From an uncultured Latescibacterota bacterium (GTDB taxonomy: Bacteria > Latescibacterota > UBA2968): a stretch of DNA of 64,000 bases. The stretch lies in the NCBI GenBank assembly GCA_958295785.1, contig OY282377.1:3846896-3910895 (forward strand), written 5' to 3'. The number at the start of each line of letters is the position of its first letter. The stretch's first letter is position 1. Under the pieces are notes generated by a model, which saw only the letters and a list, made by a program, of their open reading frames with translations, searched no databases and was not told where the DNA came from. Made by a program: the position numbers and the translations under genes. Of this stretch, positions 59,701-64,000 are shown piece by piece.

Positions 59701-59791
59701 ATCTCGCCATCTTCTCACTTGCTTCATTGTCATTCCCACCCTATACTTGGGAAACAAGCGGACATGCAACAGAGCGGTTCAGCGAGGCTAC

Positions 59792-60658
59792 ATGGAACAG
59801 CAAAGACCCCAAGATATGCGACAAAATCGGGCGCAGGCATTGCGCGCCTCTCAGACTCGTGAGGCACGCGGTGAACAAATCGAACGGGAATCGGTCACAG
59901 CGGCGGAAATGCGCGAAGCACAACCCCAACCCAAGGCGCGGCGGGCATTGACCTTGCAAAAGCCGCTCGGCATTTTGTTTGACATGGGCGACACGCTCTT
60001 GACGCACCTCGGTTTCGATCCAGAAGCGGGTATTGTAGCCACGCTTGAAATCGCCAACAACCCATCGGGCTACACGGTCGAAGACATTGGCAGACGCATT
60101 GAAAAAATGAACCGCGATCTCATTCCGCGCCGCGAAAAAGCGAAAGTTGAATTTCATCCGCATATTGTTCAACGTCACATTTATGAAGCCCTGCACATCG
60201 CCTTTGACTGCACGCCCGAAGAAGTCGAGCGCGTGTTTTGGCGCGCTGCCGTGGCGTGGCGGCCCGAACCGGGGGTGGAAGATGTCCTCAAAACTGTGAA
60301 AAAAAAACGCATTCCAATGGGCATTGTCAGCAATGCCGCGTTTTGCGGCAACACATTGTGGTGGGAAATAGAACGACAAGGGCTTGCGGATTATTTTGAT
60401 TTTCTCATGTCCAGCGCGGACTATTGGGTGCGTAAACCCCATCCTCTCATCTTGGAAACCGCCGCCGCCAAACTCAGGGTGAAACCCGCGGATGTGTGGT
60501 ACGTGGGCAACGCGCCGCAATACGATATTGCCGGCGCGCACAACGCGGGCATGGGGGCTGTTTGGTACAACCGGTTGGACGCGCCGCTCGATGGCCCGGA
60601 GCCACATGTCGAAATCAAAAATTGGCGCGAATTTCTGTTCCTGATCGAACAGTATTGA
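59792..60658 (+). CDS. HAD-superfamily hydrolase with charged N-terminal extension
   Basis: 288 residues from the ATG at 59792. The first about 60 residues are rich in Arg, Glu and Gln (coiled-coil-like, no known domain). The HAD core follows: FDMGDTLLTHLGF (motif I; nucleophile Asp), MGIVSNAAF (motif II), RKPHPLIL (motif III Lys) and VWYVGNAPQYDIAGAHNAG (motif IV). Motif IV has GNAPQYD, where GDxxxxD is usual, so the metal site is slightly altered. Likely a phosphatase or dehalogenase-like enzyme. It lies 52 bases before the uronate-isomerase-like gene, probably in one transcript. Confidence 0.82.
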   Translation: MEQQRPQDMRQNRAQALRASQTREARGEQIERESVTAAEMREAQPQPKARRALTLQKPLGILFDMGDTLLTHLGFDPEAGIVATLEIANNPSGYTVEDIGRRIEKMNRDLIPRREKAKVEFHPHIVQRHIYEALHIAFDCTPEEVERVFWRAAVAWRPEPGVEDVLKTVKKKRIPMGIVSNAAFCGNTLWWEIERQGLADYFDFLMSSADYWVRKPHPLILETAAAKLRVKPADVWYVGNAPQYDIAGAHNAGMGAVWYNRLDAPLDGPEPHVEIKNWREFLFLIEQY

Positions 60659-60710
60659 CCAAAAACGCCGCGGCATCGCATTCGCGCAAAACCACAAAGG
60701 AAAATGAATC

Positions 60711-61946
60711 ATGCCCGATTTTTCTATCGCAGAAGCCGTCGACAAGGCATTTCAAAACCACGCCATTGTCGATATTCACACGCATCTCTATCCCGCGTCT
60801 ATGGCCGCGCTTTATCTGGCTGGCCCCGACGAGTTGTTGACCTATCACTATCTCAAAGCCGAATGTTCGCGCATGTTGCCCGACGGCGTTTCGGTGGGCG
60901 CGTTTAACACCATGCCCGCCGCTGAACAGGCCGATATGATTTGGCAACAACTTTTCGTGGGCGACAGTTCGCCTATCTCCGAAGCGCAACTGGGCGTGGT
61001 CACTGTGATGAGCCGCTTGGGGCTGAATCCCCGCGCCAAAGACCTGTCCGAGTTTCGCGCATTTTACGCCTCCAAGACGCCCGAAGAATATACCGATATG
61101 GTGTTTGAAAAAGCCGGGGTCGCCTGTGTTTATATGACCAACGATCCGCTCGACGACACCGAAGGCGCGATGTGGCAACGGGGCGTCAATATCGACCCGC
61201 GCTTCAAGGCGGTCTTGCGCCTCGACAGCGCGCTGATGAACTGGCCGGCCCCTGCGGACAAACTCCGCGGTTTGGGTTATGGTGTCGAAGAGAAGTTGTC
61301 CGACAAAACCTTTGCGGAACTGCGCCGCTATCTCGCGGACTGGGTCGAAAAAATGGACGCGCGCTACATGGCGATCTCGCTTCCCCCAGATTTCGCATAT
61401 CCATCCGCAGACAGCATCGCCCTTATGATGGGCAACGTCGTGTATCCCACGGCGCGGGAACTCGGGATTCCCTCGGCGATGATGATCGGGGTGACGCGGC
61501 AGGTCAATCCCGTGCTCAAAGACGGGGGCGATAGCTTGGGCAAATGGGACATCGCCAACCTCGAGCGCATCGCCCGCGATTGGCCGGAGGTTGATTTTCT
61601 CATCACCCTGCTCTCGCGCGAAAACCAGCACGAACTCTGCGTCACGGGACGCAAATTTCCCAATGTGCATCCCTTTGGTTGCTGGTGGTTTTTGAACAAT
61701 CCGAGCATCATCCGAGAAATGACCGCCGAACGCCTCGAACTGCTCGGCACGAGTTTTGTCCCGCAACACTCCGACGCGCGCATCCTCGACCAGTTGCTCT
61801 ACAAATGGACGCATTCCATCCAGGTCATTGCCCCGGTTTTTGTCGAGAAATACGAATCGCTCCGCGCCGCGGGCTGGCCCCTTACCCAAGCCGACATCCA
61901 ACGCGACATCTCGACCATGTTCGGCGGGGGCAAATTGCTGGATTGA
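60711..61946 (+). CDS. Uronate-isomerase-like amidohydrolase-superfamily enzyme
   Basis: 411 residues; AAAGGAAAATGAATC precedes the ATG. IVDIHTHLYP at residues 19-28 gives the HxH metal pair. The C-terminal part has NVHPFGCWWFLNNPSIIREM and PQHSDARILDQLLYKWTHS, typical of the UxaC/glucuronate-isomerase branch, where the Asp of HSDAR is catalytic. True UxaC is about 470 residues, so this is a shorter homologue and the substrate is not certain (uronate or related sugar acid). It probably works in sugar-acid breakdown together with other carbohydrate genes of the genome. Confidence 0.8.
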   Translation: MPDFSIAEAVDKAFQNHAIVDIHTHLYPASMAALYLAGPDELLTYHYLKAECSRMLPDGVSVGAFNTMPAAEQADMIWQQLFVGDSSPISEAQLGVVTVMSRLGLNPRAKDLSEFRAFYASKTPEEYTDMVFEKAGVACVYMTNDPLDDTEGAMWQRGVNIDPRFKAVLRLDSALMNWPAPADKLRGLGYGVEEKLSDKTFAELRRYLADWVEKMDARYMAISLPPDFAYPSADSIALMMGNVVYPTARELGIPSAMMIGVTRQVNPVLKDGGDSLGKWDIANLERIARDWPEVDFLITLLSRENQHELCVTGRKFPNVHPFGCWWFLNNPSIIREMTAERLELLGTSFVPQHSDARILDQLLYKWTHSIQVIAPVFVEKYESLRAAGWPLTQADIQRDISTMFGGGKLLD

Positions 61947-62081
61947 GGATGCGATACACGGCAAAAATTCATTCTCCATTCTCGACATGTCTATACGGAA
62001 CCCGCTTTGAATAACGCCTTGACAATTCCTCCCAAAAGCAAAAACGCGCTCACACCGCCTGAAATCCTCGTTGAGCACTTA

Positions 62082-62195
62082 GAGTCCCTAACAAAAAGCG
62101 TTGACATGGATTTGTGAAAGGCCGACTTTGAGGCATTCCTGCGGGTGTTCACTCATCTGTTTCAGACGCTTGATTTCTTTATGTTAGGGCTTCTT
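62082..62195 (-). mobile_element. MITE-like element, second copy (inverted)
   Basis: About 114 bp, the reverse complement of the element at 28859-28973 with a few changes. Ends GTCCCTAACAAAAAGCG and TTTATGTTAGGGCTTCT. It lies between the uronate-isomerase-like gene and the restriction endonuclease gene. Confidence 0.82.
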
Positions 62196-62223
62196 AAGTG
62201 TACTGATCGGAACCTCATTTCCA

Positions 62224-63237
62224 TTGACAAGGAAAACGAGAACCGATGGCACCAATATGCGAAATTTGATCGCGGCAACACTCGAAAAACATCCTTTGCC
62301 GCCGCCATGTGATCGGGGTTCCTATACCGTCATTTCTCCAAAAAAGAAAGGTGTACCTCGGATTATTCGAGAATATATCGACACCTATATCGCTACGACT
62401 GGTGACGCGTACAATCTCCAAGTATGGAATCGAAATCCCGTAGGAGAAAGTATCCAAATTGAGTACGCTTTTGGGGAAAACTTGCATGAGCGAGATGTTA
62501 GATTTGTTATCGTGCGCGTCAATCCCCATACCTTCAAAGTGCGTTCCATTTTCCTCTTATCATCGGATTATATTGTAAAACATTTTGGAAAATTTAGCAG
62601 GCCCACAATCAAGCATCAGGTCATTATCAGTGATAAAACACGCAGGAAAATTTTGGAGACACATCCTCCCATTCTCTATTATCCAGACACCGCTAGAGTT
62701 GAGACAATGGTTTCGCAAATTTATGAAAGGCCACGCGCTTCTATGCGTGACAAGCCCAGACTGGGGCAAGTACTGGCACTGCGAATATTGCGAGAGAAAG
62801 TAGCTACCCGTCTGATAAATGCAACAATTGAGGGGGTTGCCACTAAAAACCGAGGGCAATTTCTCGAATTGCTCATTTCCCAGTATCTGGGATATATGCC
62901 GCGTGCGGATGAACCACTCAGGGGAAGCTATCCCGACTTGCCCAATCAAGCACTAGAAGCCAAAGTGCAAGATTCACCCACCATTGACTTGGGTAGGTAC
63001 ACTCCTCGTTTCGAGGAAGATGTTCCCGCATGTCCGGGGTTCACGACATCGGATATTCGATATCTGATTGCGTTGACAGACGAAAAAACAGGCGCCGTCA
63101 CAGGTGTTGTTTTGTGCCCTGGCGAAAAATTAGGCGAGCATTTCTCTTTCGTTGCCAATACGAGCTACAAATGCCAAAGGACGATTCCGATGCGCTTCTT
63201 TGACCAACATGAAGGCCGTGCTGTTCACGATCCCTAA
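62224..63237 (+). CDS. Putative type II restriction endonuclease (PD-(D/E)xK)
   Basis: 337 residues from TTG at 62224, or 326 from ATG at 62257; neither has a clear ribosome-binding site. The nuclease core is GSYPDLPNQALEAKVQDS: PD, six residues, then E-A-K, fitting the PD-(D/E)xK fold. A preceding helix (FLELLISQYLGYMPRADEP) resembles other restriction enzymes. A DNA methyltransferase gene lies convergently, with stop codons overlapping by four bases. The pair forms a type II restriction-modification system whose recognition site cannot be inferred. Confidence 0.75.
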   Translation: MTRKTRTDGTNMRNLIAATLEKHPLPPPCDRGSYTVISPKKKGVPRIIREYIDTYIATTGDAYNLQVWNRNPVGESIQIEYAFGENLHERDVRFVIVRVNPHTFKVRSIFLLSSDYIVKHFGKFSRPTIKHQVIISDKTRRKILETHPPILYYPDTARVETMVSQIYERPRASMRDKPRLGQVLALRILREKVATRLINATIEGVATKNRGQFLELLISQYLGYMPRADEPLRGSYPDLPNQALEAKVQDSPTIDLGRYTPRFEEDVPACPGFTTSDIRYLIALTDEKTGAVTGVVLCPGEKLGEHFSFVANTSYKCQRTIPMRFFDQHEGRAVHDP

Positions 63238-64000
63238 ATTTCGGACACGGGCTCTACACCAAAGGCACTTGCGACCACAATTTCCAATGCTCGTTCTTTT
63301 TGCTCACGCAATTTATCATCTGAGCGAGAAAATACCAACTCTTTGACCAGAGCGACAATCTGCTGTGCGTCGCGGGTGGTTGGATCGGGAAGCGGATACT
63401 TTTGAACGTATTGAGTCAAATATCGCCGCCGTCCAGCATAGAGCTTGTTGTTAAATGAAAGGTCGTGATAGCGCGTCATGAGTTTTGAATTTGCCACGCC
63501 TTGAAGCAAAAAAAGCACCTCTTCATCTACTCCATTTTCCAATGGAATCCAATAGCAGTTGCCATCGACGATATATCCATCTGCATCATAGAAAAATTTG
63601 GGTACCAAACTTATATCGGGAAAAACGATTTTGGGCAGTTTCCACAAATGGGGATTTTGAGGTACCCAGATCTCGTACCAATTGCGTTTCGCTTTCAAAA
63701 CGTATTTTCTGCCTTCCAAACGCTTTCGATACAGAGAGAGATATGCCTTGGCTTTTGGATATTCAGATAAATTAATCGCCTGGCGTTTGCCATTTTTTGC
63801 TTCATGAGTGTACAAGACTTGCTTAAGAGCCGCTTTCCTTGTTCGAGAACGCCAACGGGTTGCATCGCCATGAGACAGCACGTATTGAAGGAGTTTTTTT
63901 TCTGGCTTTAGCGTTTTAGAAAACGCATCCCAATTTTCTCTGATGAACACCTCATCCGCCGTGGTCTTAATACCCACTCGAACTTTCAAAATATCTCCAA
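63234..64000 (-). CDS. N-6 adenine DNA methyltransferase, C-terminal part (cut by window edge)
   Basis: At least 255 residues with no start in the window; the frame is open to 64000. The visible part is the target-recognition end of a gamma-class/Eco57I-like methylase: VRVGIKTTADEVFI, then LLQYVLSHGDATRWR, RNWYEIWVPQNPHLWKLPKI (aromatic strand), YWIPLENGVDEEVLFLLQGV and RRRYLTQYVQKYPLPDP, which is characteristic of this group. It would protect host DNA against the neighbouring endonuclease. Confidence 0.82.
   Translation of the reverse strand, partial: GDILKVRVGIKTTADEVFIRENWDAFSKTLKPEKKLLQYVLSHGDATRWRSRTRKAALKQVLYTHEAKNGKRQAINLSEYPKAKAYLSLYRKRLEGRKYVLKAKRNWYEIWVPQNPHLWKLPKIVFPDISLVPKFFYDADGYIVDGNCYWIPLENGVDEEVLFLLQGVANSKLMTRYHDLSFNNKLYAGRRRYLTQYVQKYPLPDPTTRDAQQIVALVKELVFSRSDDKLREQKERALEIVVASAFGVEPVSEI

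Noticed and set aside
60615-62078. 487-codon open frame on the minus strand opposite the uronate-isomerase-like gene
   Set aside because: It is the antisense shadow of a well-supported gene with HxH and HSDAR motifs; its own product is low-complexity and has no family resemblance.

Overview
This window looks like a chromosomal contig from a free-living or host-associated bacterium of moderately high G+C. It has a class-A RNase P RNA, an IF-1 gene and normal bacterial ribosome-binding sites. Two phytanoyl-CoA dioxygenase-like genes, a ThuA protein, a BNR-repeat protein, a SelA-like PLP enzyme, a uronate-isomerase-like enzyme and a GOLPH3-like protein occur together. From memory, that mix suits Poribacteria/Latescibacteria or planctomycete-like lineages. 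This is inference; no rRNA or other decisive marker is present.

Layout. 0.3-7.6 kb: a small lipoprotein, then three tandem genes that share one N-terminal module and carry different numbers and types of periplasmic solute-binding domains. 7.7-18.2 kb: a defence island on the minus strand. It holds McrC, two McrB paralogues with different N-terminal domains, an mcrC scar, a PIN toxin/antitoxin pair, an ankyrin protein, and an OLD-like nuclease - AAA ATPase - truncated DUF4276 operon. A block made of the ankyrin 3' end plus its flank occurs three times here. 18.2-22.6 kb: GT51-like protein, metallophosphoesterase, GOLPH3-like, ThuA and Fic. 22.6-24.4 kb: an insertion sequence that cut into a Fic-linked operon. 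24.5-33 kb: nitroreductase, BNR protein, FolD under a ZTP riboswitch, a glycosylasparaginase-like hydrolase, DUF3047, an outer-membrane-type protein and IF-1. 33.2-37.0 kb: a YihY-like gene split by a second copy of the same IS, then an IS1595 element. 37.2-42 kb: Nramp-like transporter, SelA-like enzyme and a shuffled toxin-antitoxin cluster. 42-50.3 kb: RNase P RNA, pyrF, a PhyH gene, an IS630 element, a GalE-GalT fusion, galK and an SDR. 50.5-55.4 kb: a 596-residue protein with a HEPN-like motif coupled to a broken PIN gene, then an IS5-type element and a glycosyltransferase bounded by a 28-bp direct repeat. 55.5-64 kb: phospholipase-C-like protein, peptide-binding protein, TnpB remnant, PhyH, HAD hydrolase, uronate-isomerase-like enzyme and a type II restriction-modification pair cut by the window edge.

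The most complete pathway is galactose use: GalE and GalT activities fused in one chain, with GalK next to them. The strongest theme is genome plasticity. There are four IS families, short non-autonomous derivatives of the IS5-type element, dispersed GC-rich palindromic repeats, duplicated gene ends and several otherwise intact genes stopped by one nonsense codon. The best candidates for a poorly described system are the 596-residue protein with its PIN partner (50532-52729), the OLD/AAA/DUF4276 operon (15027-18177), and the Fic operon with two unrecognised partners (21143-24406).
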